Shown piece by piece: positions 11,640 to 25,052 of a DNA stretch of 64,000 nucleotides. Under the pieces are notes generated by a model that did not search any database, was not told the origin of the DNA, and saw only the letters and a list, made by a program, of their open reading frames with translations. Origin of the DNA: Lepus europaeus (lineage: Eukaryota > Chordata > Mammalia > Lagomorpha > Leporidae); the NCBI RefSeq assembly GCF_033115175.1, contig NC_084844.1, forward strand, positions 36,861,885 through 36,925,884, given 5' to 3'. Within the stretch, counting starts at the first letter, position 1; each line of letters begins with the position of its first letter. The translations under genes were made by a program, and so were the position numbers.

Positions 11640-11987
11640 TTTTTTTTTTTTTTTTTTTTTTTGACAGGCAGGGTGGACAGCGAGAGAGAGACAGAGAGAA
11701 AGGTCTTCCTTTTGTCATTGGTTCACCCTCCAATGGCCGCCGCGGTAGCGCGCTGCGGCCGGCGCACCACGCTGTTCCGATGGCAGGAGCCAGGTGCTTC
11801 TCCTGATCTCCCATGGGGTGCAGGGCCCAAGTACTTGGGCCATCCTCCACTGCACTCCCTGGCCACAGCAGAGAGCTGGCCTGGAAGAGGGGCAACCGGG
11901 ACAGGATCGGTGCCCCGACCGGGACTAGAACCCAGTGTGCCGGCGCCGCAAGGCGGAGGATTAGCCTAGTGAGCCGCGGCGCCGGCC
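11640..11987 (-). repeat. CSINE, young type B
   Basis: CCACTGATCTTT duplicated at both ends. Confidence 0.94.
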
Positions 11988-12069
11988 CCCACTGATCTTT
12001 AGATTCTCTATCTGCACCCAGTTTCATCTGCTTTGGGGATTTAGGCCTCCGTGGCCTAACAGGTCCTAA

Positions 12070-12760
12070 CAGAAAGTAGTGGTAAGCAAGGCAGCAATGT
12101 TTAATGAGCAGAAATATGCCTGAGAGACCAGGCGGGAGTCTCAGGCAAGGACTGGACCCTGTCTGAGCTGAGATTGGAGTTTTGGTGTGTTTTTTTTTTT
12201 TTTTTAATTTGTTCTATTATTTGAGAGGCAGAGTTACAGACAGAGATCTTCCATCTGCTAGACCACCCCCAGATGGCCTCAACTGCTGGAGCTGGGCCAA
12301 CCTGAAGCCAGGAGCTTTTTCTGGGTCTCCCACATGTGTGCAGGGCCCCAAGCACTTGGGCCATCCTCCACTGTTTTCCCAGGCCACAGCAGAGAGCTGG
12401 ATTGGAAGTGGAGCAGCCGGGACTCAAACCGGTGCCCAAATGGGATGTCATTGCCGCAGGTGGAGGCTTAACTTACTGTGCCACAGTGCTGCCCCGAGAT
12501 CGGAGTTTTTATGAATGAGAGCATGGGTCCCTTGCTTCTCCCACCCTCCTCCCTCTCCTGGGAAATCGTAGGTGGAGGTCTTCCAGATGTGGAGTTCCCG
12601 AAAATCCTCGCAGGACCTGACCAGCATGGGGTTCTGGGACCTGACTAACAGCCCTCTTGGTGCAGGGTGTAGGGGTTTCCCCTGAGCTGCCTCCCAGGAG
12701 CGGCCTGAATCCCACCCAGCAGGGGCACTGAACACGAGCGGGACTTCAGATGGGGCTTCT
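12070..12760 (-). repeat. Possible antisense LTR, split by a CSINE
   Basis: GCAATGTTTAATGAGCAGAA plus a long GC-rich block past the CSINE (12188-12493), whose target duplication is GAGATYGGAGTTT (12169 and 12495). Unproven. Confidence 0.25.
12188..12493 (-). repeat. CSINE
   Basis: Clear target duplication GAGATYGGAGTTT. Confidence 0.92.
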
Positions 12761-12854
12761 GGGCTCTTTCAGGACCTCTTTCCTTGTTCCGTTGTACAGT
12801 CATTCATTTTCTTTGACCACTGTCATTCCCTTCGGCCCCTCGTACACACACAGG

Positions 12855-13052
12855 CCAATGTCTGCCCAGCTACTTGGACAGCAGGAGGCCAGAACTCCAA
12901 GTCTCCCACGTGAGTAGAGGGCTCGAGCACTTGAGCCAGCAGCCACTCACTCCCAGGAGGCCTTAGCTGGAGCTGGATTGGAAATACAGTAGTGGGGATC
13001 CGACTGGGCCCTCGGGTGTGGGATGCAGGTGTCCTGCCACCGTCACCAGGCC
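12855..13052 (-). repeat. CSINE, degraded
   Basis: Body from CTACTTGGACAGCAGG to GGATGCAGGTGTCC. Confidence 0.55.
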
Positions 13053-13363
13053 CTTGCTGCACGTGCCAGAGAGCAGAGCTGGTAGGAGGAAAGGTTCATT
13101 CCAGAAAGCGGGCAGACTTGGGGAAAGAGAGACCTAAGGGTCCACCCAACAAGCCAGCAAGACTGACTTTTGAAGGGAAAGGGCGTAGCTGCTGGGGGAG
13201 GGAAAACAAACAAAACACCACCGCAGTAAGTGCAGTCAGTTGAGAATTAGCAGGTTTTCTGGCGATCATCTAGGAAATCCAGGGTATCAGCCAGGTGGAG
13301 GTTTCCTGATACAGAGCTTCGCATCAGTCAGGTGAGTCAGGGTTGTGTAAATGTTTGTTATAC

Positions 13364-14970
<1,607 letters not shown>

Positions 14971-15063
14971 GGAAACCATAATTAAATTAGTCTCACGTTT
15001 ACAAGTATGATTCTGAAATAAATACTACTATGCAGCTATCTTAAAAGCTTGCTACCTTTTGTT

Positions 15064-15106
15064 TGTGTACACACACAAGTACACACACACATACACACAC
15101 ATTCAG
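15064..15106 (+). repeat. (CA)n-rich tract
   Basis: ACACACACAAGTACACACAC and related units. Confidence 0.9.
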
Positions 15107-15303
15107 GTGTGGGAGGCTTTACAAATTATATTCCATGAACTTTTTGAAAGAGTTCTTTAAGAGATAACCAATCCCCAAAACTGAAATATTCATCCAGTCT
15201 ATGAGGAAGGCAGAAAAAAGTGAATTAACTGGGTAAACAGGATTCCTTTCCAACACATGAAGCATGTGACACTGCAGCAAACTTCTTAAAAATTTATTTA
15301 TCA

Positions 15304-15572
15304 AGTGGCCAGTATTGTGGCGTAATGGGTTAAGCCACTGTCAGGTCCTGGCTGGGAAAGCAGCAGAGGATGGCCCAAGTCCTTGGGCCCCTGCACCCAC
15401 GGGGGATGGACGCAGCTCCTGGCTCCCTGGCTTCAGCCTGGCCCAGCCCCAACTGTTGCAGCCATTTGAGGAGTAAACCCAAGGATGAAGATTGCTCTCT
15501 ATCTCTCCCACTCCTCCCTCTCTCTGTAATTCTGCCTTTCAGATAAATAGAATAAATATTCAAAAAAATAAA
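15304..15572 (+). repeat. CSINE, internal deletion
   Basis: About 60 bp missing after the head. Confidence 0.85.
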
Positions 15573-15621
15573 AATGTGTTTATCTAGGGATGGGGGGGTA
15601 GCATGTGAGATAAGCTTTGGA

Positions 15622-15775
15622 ATGCTCCCATCTTCTGGCTCGCTCCCTAAATGCCCTCAGTGGCCAGGGCTGGGCTGGGGTGAAGCTGGGTGCCTGGAAC
15701 TCCATCTAGGTCTCCCCGTGGGTGGCAGTAACTCCATCACCTGGGCCATCGATGTTACCTCCCAGGGTGTCCGGT
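15622..15775 (-). repeat. CSINE, truncated old copy
   Basis: Central block only. Confidence 0.6.
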
Positions 15776-16527
15776 ATCAGCGAGCTCCACCTGCCTTGAT
15801 AAGTCCTTCCTGTTTAGTCATTCCAGTAGGTGTGTCCTGGGATTGCATTGTGGTTTTAAATTGCTTTTCCCTAGTGGCTGATTATGGTATCTCTGGTGAC
15901 AGATATCTATGGTATCTTTGGTGACAAAAGATAAAAGTTCCTTATCTTGAAGCCTAGGCCCCATCCCTAATGCCTTTGACGTAGACTTATCAGGCCCTAA
16001 TTTCTCCCTCTCTTAGCTTGCAATTCCTCTGTCTTCACTTGTGAGCTCTCAGGCCCTGATCAGACAACCTCATACACACTGTGTCCATCCAAAGGCCCCA
16101 CAGGGATCACAGCCCACTTGGGATTCACACAGGAAACATGCTGACCCGAGAGCTGAGTGCCCACTGGTCGACTCCCATTGTAATCTGTAAGACTCAGGCC
16201 CTGCTTGCTCACTGAGGTCAGGAATCGGGCAGTAGCTGCCCCACTCCCTGCTCAACCGCTAATCCCAGCCCAGCCATTCTCTTCCACTCCCCCCACCACC
16301 CTCCCCATCAGTGATTGTCTTGCTGCACCTTTGGGGAAGCTCACCCAGTTTTGGGGTTCTATATCGATTTTCTCCAGGTAATTTTGGGGGTCTTCTATAA
16401 CAACAGATATCTTTTGCAAATATTTTTTTGCTAGTCTGTGTCTTTTTCTTTTCTTTTTTAATACTGTCTTTGAATAAATAGAAATTCAGGTTTTATTTTT
16501 TTCTTTAGACAAATTCTAATTTATTGT

Positions 16528-16570
16528 TTTTTTAAAAAAAGATTTATTTATTTATTTGAAAGTCAGAGTT

Positions 16571-16616
<46 letters not shown>

Positions 16617-16835
16617 CTGGAGCTGCACCGATCTGAAACCAGGAGCCAGGAGCTTCTTCCAGGTCTCCCATGTGGGTGCAGGGGCCCAAGGAGTTGGGCC
16701 ATCTTCTACTGCTTTCCCAGGCCATAGCAGAGAGTTGGATCAGAAGTGGAACAGCCAGGACTAGAACCAGCACCCATATGGGATGCCGGTGCTGCAGGTC
16801 AGGGTATTAACCTGCTGTGTGACAGCACCAGCCCC
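16528..16835 (-). repeat. CSINE inside L1 relic
   Basis: AC/AG run in the CT-rich part (16573-16612); AATTTATTGTTTTT on both sides. Confidence 0.92.
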
Positions 16836-16864
16836 AATTTATTGTTTTTAGTGACTTTTGAGAA

Positions 16865-17165
16865 TTTTTAATTAGTTCATTTCAGAGGCGGAGGAAGAGA
16901 GGGGGAGAAGGAGAGGAGGAGGGGGAGGGCGAGGGGGGGCACTCTTCACTGATCCACTCCCTAAGTGCCTGCAACAGCCAGGGCTAGGCCAGGCTGAGCT
17001 AAGAGCTGGGAATTTAGTCCAAGTCTCCCCTGTGGGTTGCGGGAACCCAGGTGCTTGAGCCATCACCTGCTCCCTCCCAGGGTCTGCATTTTCAGGGAGC
17101 TGGAATCTGAAGTGGACCCTGGACTGGGAGGCAGGCACCCTGATAAGGGGTTCAGGTGTCTTCAC
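16865..17165 (-). repeat. CSINE, old, inside L1 relic
   Basis: GGAG-rich tract 16885-16938. Confidence 0.75.
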
Positions 17166-17204
17166 GGCCAGGCCACGTGCCTACCCTGCTTTGTGTTTTT
17201 TTCT

Positions 17205-17238
17205 ATGTGTGTGCGCGTGTGGGTGGGTGGGTGGGTGT
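17205..17238 (+). repeat. TG/GGGT simple repeat
   Basis: GTGTGTGCGCGTGTGGGTGG followed by GTGGGTGGGTG. Four GGG runs with 1-base loops form a canonical quadruplex motif. Confidence 0.9.
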
Positions 17239-17790
17239 CTTATCTAAGAAATACTTGCCATACTTAAGGTCGCAAGGATTTTCTCTTATTTTTTTTTTAG
17301 AAAGTTATAGCTTGTATGTGTGTGTATATCATAACTATGAACCATTTCAAGTTGTTATTTTATTATTGTATATAGAAGTCCAATTTTTCAAACTTTTTTT
17401 GTTGCAGTGACTACTGAATTACTCTGCTTCTTTGTTGAAAACAATTGGCCAGCGGGTATGGGTCTGCCTCCTCCTGGCCCCTGCCCTGCTTCCTGGCTAC
17501 CAGACTGTTCTGACCAGTGTCTTTCCATGTGTTCACTGCCCTCCGTGGGAAGTCCTGAAATCAGGTAATATGAATTCTCCAACTTTTTCTTTTTTGACTG
17601 TCCTGGGTCCTGTGTGTTTCCTTTTAGGTTTTCTGTAGTCTTGTTTTGGGGTAGGAAGATCGAGATTAGCCTAAGTGTGTGAAAGGGCCGGAAGGAACAC
17701 AGAGCACCTGCCCTGCCCCCTCCTCCTGACTTTCCAGGTGGTCCCAGCCAGAAAACACTCCGGGAGAAGCATCTGCCTGGCGCCCAGCCA

Positions 17791-18105
17791 GCCGCCCAGG
17801 CAGATAACATCGGGTAACTAAACCTTAGGAGGAATTTCACCCCAGGAAGTGCTTTGTCCAGGAGAAGAGGGCTGGGTAAGAAGAGGGGGAAGGAAGACCC
17901 CACGCCCTCATGAACCCCAGTCTGAGTGTGTCACCATGTTACACTCCTCTTTCCTCCTCTCTAACCTTGGAACCAGCTGTGTATTCGAAACTGGGGCGGG
18001 GGTGGGGTGGGGTGGGGCATGCACCTTGCTCTTTTCAGCTTCTAATTAACAAAAGTGACAGGGGGTGACCAAACAAGAGACCCTAGATAAGAGGAACTGG
18101 TGGCA
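17791..18105 (+). repeat. About 315-bp direct repeat, copy 1 (possible LTR)
   Basis: From GCCGCCCAGGCAGATAAC to GAGGAACTGGTGGCA, matching 22024-22306 at high identity with small indels. Carries five G4 runs in GGGGT spacing at 17993-18018. Not identified; ends do not prove an LTR. Confidence 0.85.
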
Positions 18106-18419
18106 AACCACTGGGTGCTCACCTGATTTCACATCAGAGAAATCTCCCGGAAACCTGTTTACCGCCTTTCCCAGCTGCCCTGTTCCCCAGGTAACTCGCA
18201 AGGGGACCTCAGATTCCCTTCCTCCAGGTGGCCCCTCTAAGGAGTGCACTGTCCCTCTGCAGCAGCTCTCTGCTGTGCTGTCCAGCACCAGCCACCAGGG
18301 CCTAATTTTGGTGCAACAGCAAATGTAGACTGGGCACACAGCTCAGATTCCACTGAAAAAGGGCCCACCCACTCGGCTAATGTGGTTGCAGTTACTCTCT
18401 AACATCTGAAATCCTTTTT

Positions 18420-18750
18420 CTTTTTTTTTAAAATATTTATCTTATGTATTTGAAAGGCAGAGTTACAGAGAGAGAGGAAGAGACAGAGAGGGAGAGATCT
18501 TCCATCCTCTGGTACACTCCTCAAATGGCTGCAACAGCCAGGGCTGGGCCAGACCAAAGCCAGGAGCCAGGAGCTTCATCCAGGTCTCCCTCATGGATGC
18601 AGGGGCCCAAGCGCTTGGGCCATTTTCCTCTGCTTTCCCAGGTGCATTAGGAGGGAGCTGGATGGAAGTGGAGCAGCCAGGACTGGCACCCATATGGGAT
18701 GCTGGCATCGTAGGTAGTGGCTTTACCCACTACACCACAGTGCCAAGCCC
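18420..18750 (-). repeat. CSINE
   Basis: Flanked by AAATCCTTTTTCTT on both sides. Confidence 0.92.
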
Positions 18751-18866
18751 CCTAAAATCCTTTTTCTTATGAAAAGACAAGGACCTCTGAACCAAGCCAT
18801 CTCTGCTAACATTGCCAGTTTCATCCCCAAAGCCTTCTAATATTTTGATGAAGGTTGCCTTATTTG

Positions 18867-19165
18867 GGGTGGGCCCTGTGCTGCAGTGGGTTAAGCCACC
18901 TCTTGGGAAGCCTGGCACTGAGTCCTAAATTAGCGGGCACCCTGGGAGGCAGCAAGTGATACTCAAGTACTTGGGTCCCTGCCACCCATGTAGGAGACTG
19001 GAGTTGCTGGCTCCCGGCTTGCTTTATCCCAGTCCCAGCTGTTATCATCACTGGGCAGAGAACCAGTAGATGAAGATATTTCTGTCTCTCCTTCCTTCCC
19101 TCTCTCTGTCGCGTTGCCTTTCCCATAAATAAAATAAATAAACATGAATAAGCATTTTTTAAAAA
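18867..19165 (+). repeat. CSINE, older
   Basis: Head GGGCCCTGTGCTGCAGTGGG, divergent body. Confidence 0.75.
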
Positions 19166-19259
19166 CCATTGCATTATCTTATAGATCATTTTGGGAAAAC
19201 TGACATCTTCACCTTACTGGATAATCTGTATGTGGGCAGAGATGAGTGGAATAGGTTCT

Positions 19260-19745
19260 TGTCTTCACACAAGGAAGAAAGCAGGTGTGGGACACAGAGG
19301 AGCAGTAAGCAGGGTAGCAGGGTTTAATGTGGGTAAGGCATCTGACAGACAGATGGGCACCGCTCCAGACAGAATCTGAGAGAGTGCCCAGCCATTCAGG
19401 TTGCAGAAAGCAAGGTTACATAGTTTAAAGGAAAGAGCGCACCTGACAGGTAAAGAACAGAGGGAGGTGAGAGCCAAAATCCACATCTCGGGAGGGAGCG
19501 ACTGAGAGAGCACTGTCTGCATTCAGCCTGAGCCCTCTGGGGTCCGGATCTTCCTGCCCCTCTCCCTCATCTCCTCCCCCTTCTCCTGGACAAAGGGTTT
19601 CCAGGCATGAAATGGGTTGTTTGCCCAGTGCCATCAGAAGCCTGGCAGGGGAGATTCCTGGAGGGGCCTTCCTAGCGGGGGAAGATGTGACCACCTGTAA
19701 GATTTTATGGGGGTCTTGGCAGGACCCCCAGAGTGTAACATGTTC
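19260..19745 (-). repeat. Possible antisense LTR
   Basis: GCAGGGTTTAATGTGGGTAA followed by purine/pyrimidine-rich blocks, ending near GAGTGTAACATGTTCCCCC and an AC microsatellite (19760-19780). Unproven. Confidence 0.25.
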
Positions 19746-19859
19746 CCCCTTCCCCATAACACACACACACACACACACACTCGGGCTAATTTCTAACTTC
19801 CTGCCTAACACATACGTACCAGACGTCCTCCTCCCCTCCCTGCCTGTCTCCTTCCCTCC

Positions 19860-20070
19860 TTTCTCATTTTCATCATCGTCAGTCTGCTTAGAGATTTATC
19901 AGTTTTACTGACTTTTTCTTTTAGACCCAGCTTTAGGTTTTATTAATTTTCTGTGTCATCAATTTCTACTCTTAGTTGTATTTTTCTCTTCCTTCAAGTT
20001 TAATTAGTCTTTCTCTAGCCTCTTAACAAGGAACTTAAATCACTGATTAGAAACTTCCTCTCTGTCACAG
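19860..20070 (-). repeat. Old L1 ORF2 fragment, antisense
   Basis: Plus strand reads TTAGAGATTTATCAGTTTTA and TGTGTCATCAATTTCTACTC, the reverse complement of a well-known ORF2 segment. Confidence 0.6.
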
Positions 20071-20119
20071 CAGGTGGATGTTAGGTGCAGGTGACTCCTT
20101 GCTGTGGGGCTGGGCTGAG

Positions 20120-20245
20120 CCTGCAGGATGCTCCGCAGTGGCCTTGGCCCCTGCTCCCTGGATTTCCGTAGCACCACTCCCCTAGCTGTGACAACATCCA
20201 GTGTCTCCAGACATGGCCGGCCATCCTGGGCATGAGGGCTGCTGA
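20120..20245 (+). repeat. MER5-like hAT-Charlie fragment
   Basis: GTAGCACCACTCCCCTAGCT, GTGACAACATCCAGTGTCTC and CAGACATGG match the order of the MER5 3' half. Confidence 0.55.
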
Positions 20246-20339
20246 TGGAGAGCCACAGCTACATTGTTCACTCAAGGCTACAAACTCCAGTGTGTCCCAC
20301 ACATTTTGACCTTTCATCCAGGGACATTCTGGGGGGCAG

Positions 20340-20600
20340 GTATTCCATCTAGTGGTTAAGACACATGTATCCCACATTTGAGTACCTGGATTTGATACCT
20401 GGCTCTGGCTCCTGATTCCAGTTCCCTGCTACTGAGGCACAGGTGATGGCTCCAATACTTGGGCTCCTTCTGCTCGTGTGGAGGACCTGGATTGAGTTCT
20501 CGGCCCCTGGCTTCATCCTGGCCCAGCCCCAGCCGTTGTGGGCTTGTGGGGGAGTGAACCAGGGCATGGGAGCTCTGTCTTGTTACACCCTGGTCAGTAA
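20340..20600 (+). repeat. CSINE, oldest variant
   Basis: Head ATCTAGTGGTTAAGACAC. Confidence 0.65.
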
Positions 20601-21497
20601 CCCTGAAGTTCCCTTCCATCAGGTTCACGCAAGTGGACAGCTTCCGGCTAAAGGTCCATTCCCCCAACACCGCAGCCTTTCACATTTGGAGCCCTGGGGT
20701 GGCGCAGGCCATGTTTCCCCACAGGAAAGCTGCCCATCCTGCCACCCCCTTTCCTGGCAGGGGTCCTGTACTAGGTGCAAGCCGGCATCCAGGCGGTGCA
20801 GGGGCGGGTTGAGACACCAGGGCCAGTCGCGAACCGCAGCGCCCTCTGGCGGCACTGCCCGCGCGTCGGGCCCGCCCTGCTTTGTCATCGGGAGTGGTTG
20901 TCGGCCTGAGGGCTTGCGCTGTCCCACTGTAGAGCCCTAGAAACCGCGACAGCCCGCTCGCTCCTCTCCAGGTCCAGGCAGCTCCGAGAAGCGGCAGAGG
21001 TCCGAAGAGAGCCAGGGGACGCCACGTGGCTGCAAAGGAAGTGACTGGGCCTCTTGGGGGACCCCAACCTCGCTGCCACCACAACCGGGCCCACCTCCCT
21101 TCCTGGGCCTTGGAGGAGGAACGGAGTGGTGTTGCGGTGGATGCGGGCGCAGGCCGGGACGCCTTCATGGTGTGAGCTGTGCACAGGCAGGACTCCAGGA
21201 ACTCTCTTTCTCTCTTCCTTTTCTTGCTGCACTGCCAGGCAGCTGGTTTGGATGTGGGTGAGGCAGAGAGGAGCTGCTGAAGGTTGTCGGGACATTCCCT
21301 GGCCTCTTTCTTCTCACACCAGTCACAGGAGAAGCCTGCAGTGGGTAGTGGCCAAGGCCTCCACCGGAAGCAAATTTGGTGCCAGCCAGGGCATGGGACA
21401 GGTCACTGGCCTACCCGGGCAAGTGTGGGCCTTCTGGGATGCTCTGGCCCAAACCAGCACTGTTACAACTGCTTTAAACAACAAACAAACAAACAAA
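20601..21497. other. Unassigned GC-rich block
   Basis: 20800-21180 is dense in CG. Long open frames exist on both strands (up to about 160 codons), but none resembles a family I know and no splice structure was found. Could be an old promoter/CpG island or a decayed retrocopy. Confidence 0.4.
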
Positions 21498-21850
21498 AAA
21501 AGATTTATTTATTTTTTAATTTTTATTTAAAAAATTTTTTTTGGACAGGCAGAGTTAGAGAGAGAGAGACTGAGAGAAAGGTCTTCCTTCCGTTGGTTCA
21601 CTCCCCACATGGCCGCCACAGCCAGCACTGCGCCAATCCAAAGCCAGGAGCCAGGTGCTTCCTCCTGGTCTCCCATGCGGGTGCAGGGCCCAAGCACTTG
21701 GGCCATCCTCCACTGCACTCCCGGGCCACAGCAGAGAGCTGGACTGGAAGAGGAGCAACTGGGACAGAACTGGTGCCCCAACCGGGACTAGAACCGAGAG
21801 TACTGGCGCCACAGGCAGAGGATTAGCCTAGTGAGCCATGGTACGGGCCG
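21498..21850 (-). repeat. CSINE, type B-like
   Basis: GGATTAGCCTAGTGAGCCAT head, reversed; mixed tail. Confidence 0.9.
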
Positions 21851-21892
21851 ATTTATTTTATTTATTTGAAAGTTACAGTGATGGCCCCAGAG

Positions 21893-22445
21893 ATTTATTT
21901 TTATGTATTGGAAAGGCAGAGTTAGAGAGGGAAGAAGAGACTTTAAACCACTGGTTCACTTCCCCAGTGGCCACATGGATGGGGCTGGGCCAGGTGCTTG
22001 GGGTGGGCACTGTGCTGTTATCTGCCGCCCAGGCAGATAACATCAGGTAACTAAACCTTAGGAGGAATTTCGCCCCAGGAAGTGCTTTGTCCAGGAGAGA
22101 AGGGCTGGGTAAGGAAAGGGGAAGGAAGAGGCGGACCCCATGCCCTCATGAACCCCAGTCTGAGTGTGTCACCATGTTATACTAGCTGCACATTTGCAAC
22201 TGGGGCAGGTGGGGTGGGCATGCACCTTGCTCTTTTCAGCTTCTAATAAACAAAAGTGACAGGGGGTGACCAAACAAGAGACCCTAGATAAGAGGAACTC
22301 GTGGCAGGAGCCAGTAAGTCCGTCCAGACCTCCCACACCGGTGGCAGGAGTACAAGCACTTGTGTCAGCTTCTGCTTCTTTCCCAGGTGCATTAGGAGCT
22401 GGATCGGAAGTGGAGCAGCCAAGAACTGGCCACAGCGCCAGCCCC
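21893..22445 (-). repeat. CSINE split by the 17791/22024 repeat
   Basis: Tail half 21893-22020, head half 22306-22445. Confidence 0.75.
22024..22306 (+). repeat. About 283-bp direct repeat, copy 2 inside a CSINE
   Basis: Same orientation as copy 1, 4.2 kb away. It interrupts a minus-strand CSINE (21893-22020 and 22306-22445). Contains CTTCTAATAAACAAAAGTG with an AATAAA that copy 1 has mutated (TAATTAAC). Confidence 0.85.
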
Positions 22446-23344
22446 TGCTACAACTATTGAGGAACACAAGGGATGCTCTGGGTTACTGGGTCAACGTGAG
22501 TCTATCTTGGATTCTGAGCAGGGTCCTGGGTGGAGGCTGGAAGAGGGAGCTGCTGCAAGCTGAGAGTAATAGGCAGAGAGAAGGGTCCTGCCGCTTCAGC
22601 ACCAGGGGCTGGACAGCGTCCTTGGGGCAGTCCCAGGATGCTGTAAGGTCTTCCCACCTGAGCCCAGCACACACAGGCAGATGGCAAAATGTCTAGAAAT
22701 GACTGAGCTTCAGAACACAGGCTTCCAGTGGCCTGGGTCCTAAGATCTGCCACCATGGGATCGAGATGGAGACCCAGAAGTCAGGATCTTTCTAGATACT
22801 TTAAATAACCTTCTGTAGTGCTTCAAATTACTAAACACTTTGCCCATGGTCTCCTCTCTGCCTTACCACAGCTGAGACCAGTGGGCCCACACATTCTTGC
22901 TAGTGGGTGAAGGAGTCCAAAGGGGCTAACTGGCCTCAAACAGGCAGGGAGGGGGTTGAGCCAGACTCCACCCACTGCAGACAGGGACAGTGGTCAGGTG
23001 CCCTTATTGTAGTGGGATCCCAGAGGCTGAGTGGCCAACACAGAAGCAGTTCTTGCAGGTGAGGGCATACTGGAGGCTCCAAGACAGCCGCGTGCAGGTC
23101 AGGTGGGAGCCGTGGACAAGTGGGATGGTTCCAGGTCTGTGAAGAGGAATAGGCCCCTACAAGGCATGATTTTTCTCTAACGTGTGTGCATTCAAAGCCC
23201 ATTATTGCCCATCTGTTCAGATTCACCTGCTGGGGATCCCCTCCTTTGGGCCACACATCTTTGGTCAATGTTCATCAGGGCTGGAGTGAGGTGAGTGAGG
23301 ACCCTAGGGCACAACACTCAAGGAGCACTGCTCTTAGGGTTGAA
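22446..23344. other. Unassigned intergenic sequence
   Basis: No recognisable repeat core except a weak MIR-like patch near 22800-22880. Confidence 0.4.
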
Positions 23345-23505
23345 ACGTGCAAGCTAGCACTGATGTGACCCTCCTCCCCTCCCTGTCCTGCCTTCACTCC
23401 AAGCATTGAGCTCCAGAGGACAGAGATTGTGACTTCAAATCTCAGGGGTCCCTAGAGCCTGGGCAATGCAGGACTCTAAGCTGGTGCTCAGCACATATTT
23501 GTCAG
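23345..23505 (+). repeat. L2 3' end
   Basis: GAGCTCCAGAGGACAGAGAT then GTGCTCAGCACATATTTGTC, the L2 terminal order. A CSINE was inserted at its end. Confidence 0.6.
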
Positions 23506-23653
23506 TCAGCGTTGTGGCACAGCAGGTTAAGCTGTGGCTTGAGATGTTGGCAGCCCATACAGGGTGCTGGTTCAAGTTCCTGCTACTCTGCTTCCAATCT
23601 GGCTGTCTGCCAATGTGTCTGGGAAGGCAGCAGATGATGGCACAAGTGCTTGG

Positions 23654-23915
23654 TGGTAGTAAAATGGTGCAGTCTTATCTGTGGCGTGATCTACGCTCCA
23701 GACACCATCCTTGGCTCTAGCCCAAGCCGCCGTTACTGGAAGCCAGGTGGCCACATGGCCCAACCACAAGTGTCAGCCCCACCCCCACCCTAACGGGATT
23801 TGCTGCTCCTAGTTCCCTGCTCCCTGCAAAGGTATAATAGGACCTGCTTCCTGTACACATGCCCTCTCTCCTGATATCTCTCTCCCCTCCCTCCCCCCCC
23901 TCCCCCTCTCTGCCA
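23654..23915 (+). repeat. ERV 5' LTR, truncated
   Basis: Starts TGGTAGTAAAATGG. It contains TATAATA (23833-23839) in a segment absent from the 3' LTR. Its R/U5 end is missing, replaced by a CSINE piece lacking its own tail. Confidence 0.8.
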
Positions 23916-23917
23916 GG

Positions 23918-24106
23918 AACCAGGTGCTTCTTCTCAGTCTCCCATGTAGGTGCAGGGATCCAAGGAGTTGGGCCATCTTCTACTGCTTTCCCAGGCCATA
24001 GCAGAGAGCTGGATTGGAAGAGGAGCAGCCGGGACTAGAACCGGAGCCCATATGGGATGCTGGCGTCGCAGGTGGGGGATTAACCTGCTGTGCCATGGCA
24101 CCAGCC
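23918..24106 (-). repeat. CSINE piece in the ERV 5' LTR
   Basis: Lacks its A-rich tail and CT stretch. Confidence 0.85.
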
Positions 24107-25052
24107 CTGCTTGCTATGTTTTTATTTGCTATTGTCAGTAAGCAATCTGGGAAGCCTGACTTGCTCCCTCATTTCTCTGTTCTAAGCCTGTCTTGTTCCC
24201 TCATGTCTCTATCCTCTTCGATGTGGGAAACTGACTCTATACTGAAGGACTCTCCAGGATATACAGTTTCATCTTTAGGCTTTATAAAAGGGATGGCTAA
24301 CATTTTTCTGTAGTAATAGCATAGCCAAGATGAGAGCTTAAATTATAATTTCACAGCTAGATTTACTTCGTCATGGGCACAGCAAACAGGCAAAACCTCC
24401 CTTTCAGGCCAAACAAAGGGAGAGAAAGCTTTCCCCAGGGGCATTGTCTACCTCACAGAAAAACTACTATCAGATCATGACTAGAGACTTGCAGTTTAGG
24501 CCACCGTGGGACTTGAGCACCCTCTTGACTTACATCCTCTTAAAGGTTTCCTCCAGTCTGCTTTAACAAAACCAGGAGGAAGAGAAAGCTAGGCATCAGA
24601 AGCAATGCAAAGATAGGTGGCAGGCCAACTAATGGCTGCTTTACACAGTGATCTGCCATCAAGGAGACCCCACAGGCCAGTCCACTGCGGTGTATTTCAA
24701 TATGCGAAGCCAGGGCTTCAGCAGAAGTCAGCTTATGAAGAGCTGTGGCAGCTCTGCCAGCCAAGAGTTGGATCACTGGAAACGGAACTGCCCTGGAGTC
24801 GAAGGACGCCCAGGTCAGAGCCATGGATCTTGCTGGTTCTAAGCGGAAGAGCCCTTTGGCCCAGCTTCCAAAGTGACCACTGCTGCTGCGGGGATGGCCA
24901 AGTAGGGTCAGCAACATTGCAGACAGAACTATAACTATAACTGCCACCTGTTTTTACATGGCCAGCTCTCCTCCCAGGCCAGCTAGATAATGGAAGTCAA
25001 CAGAGTGCCTTCCCCAAGGAGGTTCACACCTCCCTTAGGATGTACCCCTTTG

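Larger units (their letters stand above)
15790..17645 (-). repeat. Old L1 relic, antisense, split by two CSINEs
   Basis: Plus-strand landmarks of reversed L1 ORF2/3' region: GCATTGTGGTTTTAAATTGC (15845), TTGCAAATATTTTTTTGCTAG (about 16415), AAGGTCGCAAGGATTTTCTC (17265) and TTTGTTGAAAACAATTGGCC (17431). Between 15910 and 16320 is about 400 bp I cannot assign. CSINEs interrupt at 16528-16835 and 16865-17165. Confidence 0.6.
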
